A DNA stretch of 64,000 nt from Symbiodinium natans (Eukaryota > Sar > Dinophyceae > Suessiales > Symbiodiniaceae). Positions within the stretch are counted from its first letter, which is position 1, and each line of letters begins with the position of its first letter. A program made the position numbers and the translations under genes. The notes below the pieces were generated by a model. That model was not told the DNA's origin. It was given only the letters and a program-made list of their open reading frames with translations, and did not search any database. The stretch covers positions 348,676 through 412,675 of the forward strand of contig CAJNDS010000158.1 in the NCBI GenBank assembly GCA_905221605.1. The letters run 5' to 3'. Shown here in pieces: positions 1 through 10,017 of the stretch.

Positions 1-722
1 AGCCGACCAGAGGGGATCGAAGTTGCGCCTGCCCCACCGTCGAGGGTGAGCGGCTGGTCAATGCCGGGGAAGCGCCCCCATGCAGGTCGCCGCAGCGTCA
101 TGCGCACGGGCAAACTCCCCCGTAGTGCCCAGGGGTAGGACGCGTAGAAGAAAGCTATTGTTGCGTGGCGTCGAATGAGGAGCCGCAACCAGGCGGCTTG
201 CAAGTGGCCACCAGGGCCGCTTTGTCGGCTCGTTTGGCGCGAAAGCTGGCCTGGACGAAGCCATCACTGCCAAGAGCCGTACCGAGCACCACAAGCCCTC
301 CGCGATCTGCGGATAATTACAGCCCAGTCCCCAACCCACGCCGGCGGCTCCGCCAGCCCCGCCAACACTTTGCCCAAGGAGCCCGTTTTTTCCAAATGGA
401 GTCCAGATTCGCATGCGTTTTAAATGAGGAACCCAGCAGGTCCAGGGATACCACCTATATCTCATCCAGAAACCCGAACAGTTCCTCACACGAGCGCTCG
501 CAGCCCGCTGTCTCCCCCGCCCTCAAACATGGCTGCGCGGGAGATGCGGTCATACGCGCCTACGCCATGCACGCATAGAACCGTGGCGCGCGGCTGCAGC
601 TCGGTTGCAAGGTTGGACCAAACCGATGCTGCACCTGACAAAGCAGTTCGCCTGGCCAGGCAAAAGCTCGGAAGAAGGCGACGAAGCAATCTCGATGAGG
701 AACGTGCAATTTTCCAGTCGCG
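1..722. other. unassigned sequence upstream of the LINE ORFs
   Basis: No coding region that I recognise. Overlapping ORFs of 67-143 codons occur on both strands, as expected in GC-rich non-coding DNA. The last part may be the 5' leader of the LINE. An in-frame stop (TGA at 696-698) precedes ORF1, so ORF1 does not extend further left. The 5' end of the element cannot be fixed without a second copy. Confidence 0.5.
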
Positions 723-1745
723 TTGATGGCAGGGTTTCCACGCGACGCCATAGCAGTGCCCATGTCAGATCCGAGGAAAACCATGACCCCACCTGGCAAA
801 AGCTTGAAAAGACCCACTCGATCCCCTCTTCAAGAACTCGATGATGACGAAGACCTCGAGCTTCAGGAAGCTTCCGGATCATTTCAAGGTGGAGCAGTTG
901 CTCAGATGGCTAATGTGGTTCGTAGCGAAATCCAGCGTGCGCTAGCTCCGATGGAGCAGCAGCTGAGCCACATTCATGTTTCCTTGGGCCAGAGGGTGCA
1001 GGAAATGGAAAACACAATGTCGCAGCAGAGCTACCGAATTGAGAAGCTGGAAAAGTTGTTTGAGAACGAGGGGACTCCGCGGTCCACGACATCAGAGAAA
1101 GATATGTCTTTGGAAAAGAAGATTGCGGATTTGCAAAACCAATTGTCAGCATTGAAGCAACTAGACACCAACTCGCAACCAGATCACATGCGTACCATGG
1201 TGGTCGGAGGACTAGGAGGCTTCTCGTGCACACAGGAAGCAACAAGTTGGCTCACGGACAAGCTCAGCATGTTGAATAGCCCGCCACACATTGGGAGTTA
1301 CATCAAGTCGCAAGATTTCCGTGGCTTGTTGTTCGCCAAGTTCAAGTCCACAGTGGACCGTGATACAGCTGTTGCATTGCTCAGAAGTGCTGAAGTCTTC
1401 GAGCATGGTAACAGGGTATGGGCAACACAGGATTTGCCGCTTGAAAAACGTGCTCAGAAAGTTTTCTTGATGGGGTTACGCTGGCAGCTTGGCGAGTGGG
1501 GCTTTGTCAAGCGTGAGATCGAGCTTGATGCAAATTATGCTTGGTTGAAAATCGGTCCCAAAGTTGTTGTCAAACTTGCCATTACCAACGGCAGGTTGCA
1601 CTGTGATTGGGAAGACACGTGGGCACAATGGGCAGACTTCCAAGACAGCAACGAGTTGAATCAGCTTGTGGATCGTGCCAATGATATGTTGCAGAAATCG
1701 TCAACGAGAAAGGGGCATGGCAAAAGCAAGCATGCCGTAGCCTAG
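723..1745 (+). CDS. LINE ORF1 protein (coiled coil plus RRM-like nucleic-acid binding)
   Basis: Likely ORF1 RNA-binding chaperone of the LINE, which coats the element RNA. The first in-frame ATG is at 726; the stop TAG is at 1743-1745. The N-terminal ~60 residues are acidic and low in complexity. Residues about 65-145 are rich in heptad-like Leu/Gln/Glu, consistent with a coiled coil for trimerisation. Residues about 157-235 resemble an RRM fold, with an RNP2-like MVVGGLG and an RNP1-like GLLFAKFKS. The tail is basic (KGHGKSKH). No CCHC knuckle is present. It sits directly upstream of ORF2 in the same frame, separated only by the TAG stop. The family assignment rests on position and architecture rather than on strong motifs. 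Confidence 0.7.
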   Translation: MMAGFPRDAIAVPMSDPRKTMTPPGKSLKRPTRSPLQELDDDEDLELQEASGSFQGGAVAQMANVVRSEIQRALAPMEQQLSHIHVSLGQRVQEMENTMSQQSYRIEKLEKLFENEGTPRSTTSEKDMSLEKKIADLQNQLSALKQLDTNSQPDHMRTMVVGGLGGFSCTQEATSWLTDKLSMLNSPPHIGSYIKSQDFRGLLFAKFKSTVDRDTAVALLRSAEVFEHGNRVWATQDLPLEKRAQKVFLMGLRWQLGEWGFVKREIELDANYAWLKIGPKVVVKLAITNGRLHCDWEDTWAQWADFQDSNELNQLVDRANDMLQKSSTRKGHGKSKHAVA

Positions 1746-1814
1746 GGACAGCTCCGTTCGAGTCACGTTGTTTCACGAAGGTCGCTCACTTCTGGTCATG
1801 TTCCAATTTTCGAG

Positions 1815-4739
1815 GTGAATAAGCCGACTGATATGTTACATTTTTCGTCCGCTTCCCAAACCACTGGTAGGAGACCTGTATTTTCTGAGGTTGCCGACAC
1901 CGAGACGTACATACATGAGAGTTCCAGCAATGGTGGGTGCTTGCATGAGTTGGTGGTGTATACAAAAAATGCTCGTTTACATTCCGATGCAAAATTTGCA
2001 GAATTGCTTGGTGAACTACATGACATTGGTGACACGTGGGATGTTGTCCTTTTCAGCGAAACGAGACGGGCATCTGGTGCAGTTGATCTTGATGGGCGAC
2101 ATCGATTGTACTCTTCACATCAGCCGACTTCATGTGCAGGAGTCGCGATTCTAGTTCATGAACGACATTGCAAACATGTGAAGCGAACAGTTGTCGTCAA
2201 TGAGCGCTTGATGTATGTGGATGTCACAACTTTCAACAAAACTGTCCGATTTGCAGCCGTTTACATGCCACATGCGGGTTATCCTGACCCTGATTTGCGG
2301 CTTGTGTATGAGCGTTTGCATCAGATTTTGGAAGATGCTAGATCCAAGTCTTTTGCATGTATCGTGGGAGGTGATTTCAACACGCAGCTACATGTGGGCC
2401 TACGTGGTGATTTGTTGCAACAGACATTGCACATGTATCAATTGCACGTTGCAAATGGTGACTCGGAACCTGACAATTCGTGGACATTTTGCAGTTCTAT
2501 GGGAATCAAACGTCGCATTGACTACATTCTTTACACGCGGAACATGTCTGCTCGACATGCTGAGGCGTCAGACGATTTAGATTTGGGTTCCGATCACAGG
2601 TCGGTGGTAGCAAAATTTCACAGATTGAATTTCCGTCAAAGCAAGCGACGGAACAACCATCATCGTGTGCAGTACGATTGGAGTCCTGATCACATTGTTC
2701 GTTATCAAAGATCTTTGACGAACAGCTTGGCCAGAGAGACACCAACATGTTTTGCTGATATCGAGTCGTGTGTCGTGACTTGCGCTCAGGATGTGGAACG
2801 CCAGACAGTTGTTAGCGAACCCAAGCTTTGGCAGAAACCGAAATTGCAAAATTTGATGAGACTTCGTCGCGGTTGCCGTGACAAGGTGGAACGTTGCAGA
2901 TTGTCCAAGGAGATTCGAACGGAGTTGCGACGTGAGATGCGCCAAAAGCGAAATGCAAAGTTAGATTCCGTTCTACGGGAGTTTAAAGACTTCAGCCGCT
3001 TGGAGTCTGTGTGGCATGATCCCGTCAAGTCTTCCCGATCTGTTCGCGCTCAAGATCCTTCTCCACATGATTTCGCCGAATATTTGTCGGGTATCTTTGC
3101 TGCAGATGAGGACAATGGCCAACATGTAGCATCCAGACGGGGATTTCACATCCCGGCCTTCACCTTGACAGAATTGAAGTATGCATTACACCGTCTTCGC
3201 AAAGGTAAATCAGCTGATTCGCAGGGTGTGGTTTTGGAAATGCTGTGTTATGCTCCCGATGACCTCTTAATTCCCCTTTTGGAGTTATACAATCGGTTCT
3301 TGCAAGATGGACGCATGGATCCATCGTGGAAACATACAGTATTCACAATGTTGGCTAAGAAAGGAGACAGGTCCAACGTGCAAAACTGGAGGCCTGTTGC
3401 TTCGCTGAAGATGATTTACAAAGTGCTGTCCAAATTGGTGCATGGACGATTGCAACCCCTTTTGGACAAAGAGCAATCAGTTGAGCAAATGGGATTTCGA
3501 CCCGGCTCTGGCGTTGATCATGCGTTATGTGTATTTGACAGTGTATGTGCAAAGGCGATCGAATTCGACTGCGATGTTTGGTTTGCCAGCATTGATTTAC
3601 GAAAAGCTTTCGACCAAATCCATCATGAAAGCTTATTCAAGGCATTGCAAGAGCAAGGAGTTCCCACTGAGTACATCGCTTTGTTGAGGACTTTGTATTC
3701 TCAACAAACTGGATCTGTCGCTGATAGCCGTGCTTTTCCAATTCGACGCGGAGTGAAGCAAGGTGATGTCATCAGTCCTATTTTGTTCAATGCTGGGCTA
3801 GAACACGCAATCAGGATGTGGAAGGCACGTTTGATTGACCATGGCATCGACATCGGCTCTACCGCGAATTTGACTAATGTGCGTTTCGCTGACGATTTAA
3901 TGATTTATGCCAAGTCGTGGCGTGAGCTTGTTATCATGCTGGAGTCATTGGAGGCTGACTTGGCGTCAGTTGGCTTATCGTTGAATGCAGCGAAAACTCG
4001 AATTTTCACAACAGCCATTTCGCCAGAGGTTGCTTACATTGACGTTGGCGGTGAAATGATCCAGGTTTTGGGTGACGGAGAGACACATATGTACCTTGGA
4101 CGGAAAATTTGTGGCGACCTTCGACGCCAATCAAGAACAGAGCTGGCGCATCGTATCAGTGCAGCGTGGGGAAAGTTCAATAAGCTGAGATTCATATTCG
4201 TGAACAAGCACCTGTCAATCAAAGGCAGATTGAAGCTTTTCAATGCCGTGGTCACTCCTACGGCACTGTTCGGACTTTCTACACTGGCACTGACGGCGCG
4301 ACAGCTGGAACAGCTTGATATATGCCAGCGAAAGATGTTTCGAAGCATTGTTGGATGGAGTCGCGACGCAGATGCAACTTGGGAAGAGACGATGCGACGC
4401 ATGAATGCCCGGGTATCGTCTGCTCTCAGGCAACATCCTGTGCCTTCGTGGTCCAGTGTTCATCGTGCTAACCAGCACAGGTTCGTAATGAACCTGACTG
4501 CGAAGAATGCTTGGCCATTATGCGCTGCAACCTGGAGTCCGTCATCCCAGCACAATTTCAATAGTGTGCCGAGACGACGACCTGGTCGCCCCCCCAAGCG
4601 ATGGGATGATGAGTTGAACAAGTTTGTAGTGTCACAGTTCCCTGGTTGTAGTTCGTGGTCTGATGTAGCTCATCTGCCAAGATGGCCGTCAACAAGACAT
4701 GATTTTGTACAGTTTGACACGGCCTCGCACATTAATTAG
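1815..4739 (+). CDS. LINE ORF2 protein: AP-like endonuclease and reverse transcriptase
   Basis: This protein nicks target DNA and primes reverse transcription there. The reading frame is open from directly after the ORF1 stop (1746) and the first ATG is at 1833. The endonuclease (endonuclease/exonuclease/phosphatase fold) spans residues about 30-270, with SETRR in the position of the catalytic Glu motif, GGDFN (Asp187, Asn189) and SDHR (Asp260, His261). The reverse transcriptase spans about 450-770, with the GFRPG motif, FASIDLRKAFD carrying the first catalytic Asp, RRGVKQGD and the active-site FADD at residues 691-694. A C-terminal region follows, with no RNase H seen. Length is close to 970 residues, normal for a LINE pol. 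All visible catalytic residues are present. Confidence 0.93.
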   Translation: MNKPTDMLHFSSASQTTGRRPVFSEVADTETYIHESSSNGGCLHELVVYTKNARLHSDAKFAELLGELHDIGDTWDVVLFSETRRASGAVDLDGRHRLYSSHQPTSCAGVAILVHERHCKHVKRTVVVNERLMYVDVTTFNKTVRFAAVYMPHAGYPDPDLRLVYERLHQILEDARSKSFACIVGGDFNTQLHVGLRGDLLQQTLHMYQLHVANGDSEPDNSWTFCSSMGIKRRIDYILYTRNMSARHAEASDDLDLGSDHRSVVAKFHRLNFRQSKRRNNHHRVQYDWSPDHIVRYQRSLTNSLARETPTCFADIESCVVTCAQDVERQTVVSEPKLWQKPKLQNLMRLRRGCRDKVERCRLSKEIRTELRREMRQKRNAKLDSVLREFKDFSRLESVWHDPVKSSRSVRAQDPSPHDFAEYLSGIFAADEDNGQHVASRRGFHIPAFTLTELKYALHRLRKGKSADSQGVVLEMLCYAPDDLLIPLLELYNRFLQDGRMDPSWKHTVFTMLAKKGDRSNVQNWRPVASLKMIYKVLSKLVHGRLQPLLDKEQSVEQMGFRPGSGVDHALCVFDSVCAKAIEFDCDVWFASIDLRKAFDQIHHESLFKALQEQGVPTEYIALLRTLYSQQTGSVADSRAFPIRRGVKQGDVISPILFNAGLEHAIRMWKARLIDHGIDIGSTANLTNVRFADDLMIYAKSWRELVIMLESLEADLASVGLSLNAAKTRIFTTAISPEVAYIDVGGEMIQVLGDGETHMYLGRKICGDLRRQSRTELAHRISAAWGKFNKLRFIFVNKHLSIKGRLKLFNAVVTPTALFGLSTLALTARQLEQLDICQRKMFRSIVGWSRDADATWEETMRRMNARVSSALRQHPVPSWSSVHRANQHRFVMNLTAKNAWPLCAATWSPSSQHNFNSVPRRRPGRPPKRWDDELNKFVVSQFPGCSSWSDVAHLPRWPSTRHDFVQFDTASHIN

Positions 4740-5108
4740 CTCGTAACACCCACCGTTGTCCCTTGTCCTGAAAGGACCGTAGTCTTCGTGACTCGAACGG
4801 GCAAAGTGCAAAAGTGCAAAGTTGATGGGTTTAGCCAGCCTCACCTCACGCAGCCTGACATGGATTGGGAAATGGAGGATTTCAGTCAGCACTCTCATGT
4901 GGGAACCCGGAACGTTTTTTCTCGGAATATTTTCCGTAGGTATCCGTACGTAATTAACGTTCAAAAAAGCGAATTTTAAAACAAAACACTGCTCCGCTGA
5001 TCAAACCGACGCGGGCTTCAGGCGGGACTGGCGGCGCAGTGCTTCCCGTGCCCTTGAAAGCAAGTCTGAGTCGGCCGGTCATTATGAGTAAGGTTCTCCA
5101 AGCCTGCG
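4740..5108. other. LINE 3' tail and spacer
   Basis: Non-coding. It contains the presumed LINE 3' UTR, ending in an A-rich stretch around 4965-4985, then GC-rich spacer leading into the minisatellite. No polyadenylation signal is evident. Confidence 0.4.
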
Positions 5109-5693
5109 GTCCTACACTCCTACACTCCTACACTCCTACACTCCTACACTCCTACACTCCTACACTCCTACACTCCTACACTCCTACACTCCTACACTCC
5201 TACACTCCTACACTCCTACACTCCTACACTCCTACACTCGAACACTCCTACACTCCTACACTCCTACACTCCTGCACTCCTGCACTCCTGCACTCCTACA
5301 CTCCTACACTCCAACTCTCCTACACTCCTACACTCCTACACTCCTACACTCCTACACTCTACACTCCTACACTCCTACACGCCTACACTCCTACACTCCT
5401 ACACTCCTACACTCCTACACTCCTACACTCCTACACTCCTACACTCCTACACTCCTACACTCCTACACTCCTACACTCCTACACTCCTACACTCCTACAC
5501 TCCGACACTCCGACACTCCGACACTCCGACACTCCGACACTCCGACACTCCGACACTCCGACACTCCGACACTCCGACACTCCGACACTCCTACACTCCT
5601 ACACTCCTACACTCCTACACTCCTACACTCCTACACTCCTACACTCCTACACTCCTACACTCCTACACTCCTACACTCCTGCACTCCTACACT
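5109..5693. repeat. 8-bp minisatellite (CCTACACT)n
   Basis: About 70 tandem copies of the octamer CCTACACT, with variant blocks CCTGCACT (around 5270-5292) and CCGACACT. A homogeneous run of about 12 CCGACACT copies sits at about 5502-5590. Because eight is not a multiple of three, the array reads through as an open frame with an eight-residue period. This is an artefact of composition, not a gene. Confidence 0.97.
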
Positions 5694-7380
5694 TTTCAGT
5701 ACGATTGTGGCTGCCCAATCCTCAACACCAGCACGCTCGGTGATGTGTCTGGTTGCTGCTCGACACTGGTTATCGCACGAAGGCTCCTTGCAGCGCGCGT
5801 TGCTTCACGTTGTTTCCAAGTGTTCTTTGTTGTCACAAGACAAGCCTTATCAGAGCAGAATGTTTCGTGTTTTCCCTGCATAAACACGTCCCCCTACCGT
5901 CCTTCCTGCGTGATACACGGACGCACGTCGGTTACCGACGCCTGCTCGGCCAGCATCGCAGAAAATAGTGCCGTGGAATGTGGGCACCGGATCCGAAGTT
6001 TCATATGCATCGGCGGACATTGTTGACTAACTGACAAGCAAGCATTTGCAAAGACCAGATTGATTCCGCAGCACTGCAAATGAGTAGGGCATTCATCCAA
6101 GTTCGCGCCGCACTGCAGGGTATGCTGCAGCGCTGGCAGAATCACGTCTCCAGAAATTGGTCGGCACAGACGGCCCGCAAAGAAGACTCGCAATAAGGCG
6201 TCAAAATGGCTCGCCCACTGCTCCGCGCTATGGCGACACTGACCTGATAGGTGGCGTGTGCCAACCGCTGAATCACCAAGGCCTCCTTGGCGAGACCTTG
6301 CGATTCAACCCTGTGTTGGCAAGTCAGTTCAACGTCCATGGCCGCAGCCCACGGTTTTGCCACCGGAAGTGCCCAAGCCCTCCAGTGCAGTTCGCTCCCG
6401 TTGCGCTAACTACAATCATCGAGTAGCAGTCCAAGACGTGGCAAGAGGACATCAGCAGGGCATCTCCGCTCCGAGGCTGTCTTGAGCGCCCCTTGGCATT
6501 CGTCGCGAGTGATGCCGCGCTCCTCATTTTGTGGAGGACCACGGCATCACCACCCGACATGCAGGAAAAAACGCCTCGCCCACGAAAACCTTTTTTCATC
6601 TAGCAACTTTTCTCATTATTCTGCAAAACATCGTCGTCTTCCGAAAGCAAAGATACTTAATATGATATAGCAGCCAGATAGTCCCTAAGATTTTTCATTT
6701 CCGACAAAAGTGCCAACACCCTCCAGTTTGGATGATCACTCCCAGGCTCGGTCCCCCAAGACATGCTCATGCTTCTAGGAACCCCAAAAATGGCTTGGTT
6801 TTGGTGAAGCCACTCGGCCCCTTGAACCCTGTCAGCTACGGAAACGCGGAGCGGAACGCGCTCTTCATCGACGGTGTTCTAATGCTTGCTTGCTTGGGTA
6901 TGCTTGGGATGTCCTTCAAACCTTCCCTCGCGACCGCAAAGATGCACCTTGCGATTCACAGGCTTCCTACAAGAACTGCTAGACCTCAGCTCGTTCTGTT
7001 GTTCCACTTTTCGCGCACTTGCGCGAAACCTTTTCTTCGCGGCGGGAGTCCGTTCAGTGTGCGTGATGGAACCGAGGCATGACGGATGCAAAGCATAGCA
7101 GTGCACTTTGCACGGCCAACCTTGTGTTTTCTAGGAGGCTTCTGGGCCTTGGCTCACCGAAGCAGCGAACGGCACTCGGGCAGTTGGAACCGATCCCCAT
7201 GGGATCGAACAGCTTTCCGAAGTGAACGTACAGAACTCTGGCATGGACCCTGCAACACAAAGCCCTGATTTACGCAACTGGTCTCAAGGTTCACGAAACT
7301 CACAACGGGCTCGCCGATGAGTGCCTTCTCACAGCAAACCGCCAAACTTCAAAAAACATTCGAGTGACAAGCCACTTAGA
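5694..7380. other. unassigned spacer
   Basis: No recognisable gene, RNA or repeat. Several ORFs below 120 codons occur on both strands with no family resemblance that I can see. Confidence 0.4.
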
Positions 7381-7788
7381 GGATAATTGGCACCACCCAC
7401 CCCAAAAAGACAAATCACAATCTTAGGAGAACTATCTTATTCCCAATACTTACTTCTGCCGAAGTGCCATAGCTCAAAGAAGGCCAGGGGTTCCTTATAG
7501 AATTTGGTTCAGGGTTTAAGGTTAAGGGTTTTATCAAAGTTTTAGCTTCTCGGATTCTCCAAGAATGTTGTAACTAGATTGTAATTATGATATATAGCTG
7601 CTTATGTATGAATATTAAACTATAACTATGCAGTCTGGGTAGTTACATCAACGTCGCCCAACTTCAGGTGATGTATATTCCCAAGCTGGGCAAGGCTTGG
7701 TTGTTTCGGTTTGTTGTTCATACTACGCATTTTGAACTATCATCTCATCTAAGAACCGTGTTGTTTCTTGTAGATATTCACAAGGCAA
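7381..7788. other. AT-rich non-coding flank of the 7.4-9.4 kb island
   Basis: Composition changes here from the GC-rich surroundings to clearly AT-rich sequence, which resumes on the other side of the foldback element (9072-9385). A short TTTAGGG-like degenerate piece (about 7508-7531) is present. No gene is seen in this part. Confidence 0.5.
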
Positions 7789-7988
7789 ATTATTGTCTAT
7801 CTTTTAAATCACATTGAAAATCTTTTTGGTTAAATTGATATACCATTTGATAATCATGAAAGTAACCACATAAGATATCTTTGAAATAGTTCTTTTTCTC
7901 CTGATGCCATTTATAGAAATCAAATTTATTTAGGGTCTCATACATTGTTTTCATTTCATTTGTATATTTAGTAAACGGACATATGAAA

Positions 7989-7998
7989 TCATCAAATC
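7989..7998. repeat. target-site duplication, left copy
   Basis: TCATCAAATC, repeated exactly at 9062-9071 on the other side of the foldback element. The minus-strand frame across the two copies agrees, supporting a true duplication. Confidence 0.85.
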
Positions 7999-8119
7999 GG
8001 GCACCCGTGGTGTCAGACACCAGAGTCAGACACCGTCTTGACCCGATCGGGGACCAGAGACCCTCCGAGTCGCACACCTACACAGCAGTATCGGTGACCA
8101 CCCCGGAGCGGTGTCAGGA

Positions 8120-8510
8120 ACCCAGAAACCCCCTCACAGCCCCAAGCATGCCTCTGTCTATGCAGCTCCCAGGGCCCCTCACAGCCCTCACGGCCCCTCC
8201 CAAGCTCTCCTTTTTTTCGTGTCTACGCAGTCCTCACAGGCTCCGCTAGCCGTCATGCATTTTTGCACGACGCCGTTTGATCAAGTAAGGATGCTTCACA
8301 AGGTCTTTGGTTTTCGAAGCCCTGGTTTTTGGGGATCACGAAGGCTTAGGGGGCTCGGTTCATCTCGCACGTCGTATCTCTCTGGGTCGGCTTCATCGGC
8401 CCGCAATCGAGCATCGGTGTGACAGGAATGAGGCGCTTCGCCAGGCCCCGAGGCCATGAAGCAAACACCAAGAACTACGACGATCAATTTCTTATGGCTC
8501 TTACATGCTT
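8120..8510 (+). repeat. left arm of long inverted repeat
   Basis: 391 bp pairing with 8532-8922 without indels (paired positions sum to 17042). I found about four mismatches, all transitions, so roughly 99% identity. The RNA of either strand would fold into a long perfect hairpin. Confidence 0.95.
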
Positions 8511-8531
8511 CTTCCTACATGGCTGGGAGAA

Positions 8532-8922
8532 AAGCATGTAAGAGCCATAAGAAATTGATCGTCGTAGTTCTTGGTGTTTGCTTCATGGCCTCGGGGCCTG
8601 GCGAAGCGCCTCATTCCTGTCACACCGATGCTCGATTGCGGGCCGATGAAGCCGACCCAGAGAAATACGACGTGCGAGATGAACCGAGCCCCCTAAGCCT
8701 TCGTGATCCCCAAAAACCAGGGCTTCGAAAACCAAAGACCCTGTGAAGCATCCTTACTTGATCAAACGGCGTCGTGCAAAAATGCATGACGGCTAGCGGA
8801 GCCTGCGAGGACTGCGTAGACACGAAAAAAAGGAGAGCTTGGGAGGGGTCGTGAGGGCTGTGAGGGGCCCTGGGAGCTGCATAGACAGAGGCATGCTTGG
8901 GGCTGTGAGGGGGTTTCTGGGT
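8532..8922 (-). repeat. right arm of long inverted repeat
   Basis: Reverse complement of 8120-8510, separated by a 21-bp loop (8511-8531). The near identity implies recent formation or gene conversion between the arms. Confidence 0.95.
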
Positions 8923-9061
8923 GCCATCCACAGTTCCCGACTCGATCCATGCTATTCCCTGACACCACCCGCCCCGGTCGGCAACCCGGCTCGTTCCGTG
9001 GCCGACACCGCCAGCATAGGTAGACGACCCCGTGTGTTGGTGACCGACCCGGATTTTCCCC

Positions 9062-9071
9062 TCATCAAATC
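9062..9071. repeat. target-site duplication, right copy
   Basis: TCATCAAATC, identical to 7989-7998. Confidence 0.85.
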
Positions 9072-9449
9072 CATTCCTTAACTTACAACATTCGCAAGCA
9101 TAGTTATCTACAATGTGAGTTTTACAGATACGCAAGACATCGCATTTACCTAGCAAAATTTTCTGTCTGTTCTTGGCTGGGATACACTTCTTGCAGTTAT
9201 TGAGATAAATATCATGTGTGTATGTCACTCTAAAACACAGATGTTTCATCATCACTTTCACTTTCATATTCACTCTGACTTTCATGTTCACTGTCACTCA
9301 TGTCCACTATAACATATTGAGTTGTTATTTTGTAAGTAATGCTGTTATACAAGAATACGCATGAAAATATACTAAATTACTAGCCCGTGCCCCTTTTTCC
9401 CGAAAGCATCGCGAAGGGTTCTTCCGTGCGGAACCCTCTGACCCAACAA

Positions 9450-9862
9450 CATAGAGTGAAGTGCATAGAGTGAAGTGCATAGAGTCAAGTGCATAGAGTC
9501 AAGTGCATAGAGTTAAGTGCATAGAGTGAAGTGCATAGAGGCAAGCGCATAGAGTCAAGTGCATAGAGTTAGGTACATAGAGTGAAGTGCATCGAGCCAA
9601 GTGCATAAAGTCAAGTGCACAGAGTCAAGCGTATAGAGTCAAGTGCATAGAGTTAGGTACATAGAGTGAAGTGCATAGAGTCAAGTGCATAGAGTCAAGT
9701 GCATAGAGTCAAGTGCATAGAGTTAAAGCAGAGAGTGAAGTGCATGGAGTTAAGCACATAGAGTGAAGTGCATAGAGTCAAGTGCATAGAGTTAAGTGCA
9801 TAGAGTGAAGTGCACAGAGTTAAGTGCATAGAGTGAAGTGCAAGAGTGAAGTGCATAGAATA
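9450..9862. repeat. 14-bp minisatellite (GTGCATAGAGTSAA)n
   Basis: About 29 tandem copies of a 14-bp unit alternating mainly between GTGCATAGAGTGAA and GTGCATAGAGTCAA, with single-base variants and a few shortened units near the right end. No spacers are present, so this is not a CRISPR array. Confidence 0.95.
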
Positions 9863-10017
9863 GAATTCACGAGATTTTTAATACAATTTCAGTACAACGT
9901 AATAGATTTTACGAGATTTTAGTAGAATTTAATAGACCTTCGTACCCAGTCCGACATTTCTTAATTACAATTATTCTTTTTAAGGCGACGGGGTGGGTTG
10001 ACGCCGTCAATCGGGAT

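Larger units (their letters stand above)
700..4980 (+). mobile_element. non-LTR retrotransposon (LINE) with two ORFs
   Basis: The element consists of ORF1 (723-1745), ORF2 (1815-4739) and a roughly 240-bp 3' tail ending near an A-rich stretch (about 4965-4985). ORF2 carries an AP-type endonuclease followed by a reverse transcriptase. There are no LTRs, integrase or RNase H motifs, so this is a LINE. Both ORFs are uninterrupted, so the copy may be recent. I could not identify target-site duplications, so the outer limits are estimates. An 8-bp minisatellite begins about 130 bp beyond the A-rich tail. Confidence 0.85.
7999..9061. mobile_element. foldback (long inverted-repeat) non-autonomous transposable element
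   Basis: A 1063-bp insertion bounded by a 10-bp direct repeat TCATCAAATC (7989-7998 and 9062-9071). Its core is a near-perfect palindrome (arms 8120-8510 and 8532-8922, 21-bp loop). The outer ~120-140 bp of each side are diverged but still share inverted elements such as GGTGTCAGG/CCTGACACC, offset by a 34-bp indel. Both termini begin GGG and reach CACC 23 nt in when read inward. It has no transposase. A 10-bp duplication fits Mutator-like elements (9-11 bp), but superfamily assignment is inference. Confidence 0.8.
7790..9297 (-). pseudogene. AT-rich minus-strand ORF of unknown function, split by a foldback insertion
   Basis: Two minus-strand coding pieces flank the foldback element: an upstream piece at 9297-9062 and a downstream piece at 7998-7790. 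Each carries the same 10-bp direct repeat at the junction. Conceptually removing 7999-9061 and one repeat copy keeps a single frame of about 145 codons, so the element seems to have landed in an intact ORF. The encoded residues are unlike the surrounding host genes: many Lys, Asn, Tyr, Phe and Cys. The upstream part holds several Cys pairs (NNCKKC, YACECC), suggesting a small metal-binding module. The downstream part is aromatic and basic. I do not recognise the family. Composition suggests a foreign, transposon or viral source, but that is inference. Confidence 0.5.

Noticed and set aside
5039-5743. 234-codon ORF over the 8-bp minisatellite
   Set aside because: Pure consequence of an octamer repeat without stop codons; the repeated peptide has no independent support.
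9450-9862. CRISPR-like array
   Set aside because: Contiguous 14-bp tandem units with no unique spacers, in a eukaryotic genome.
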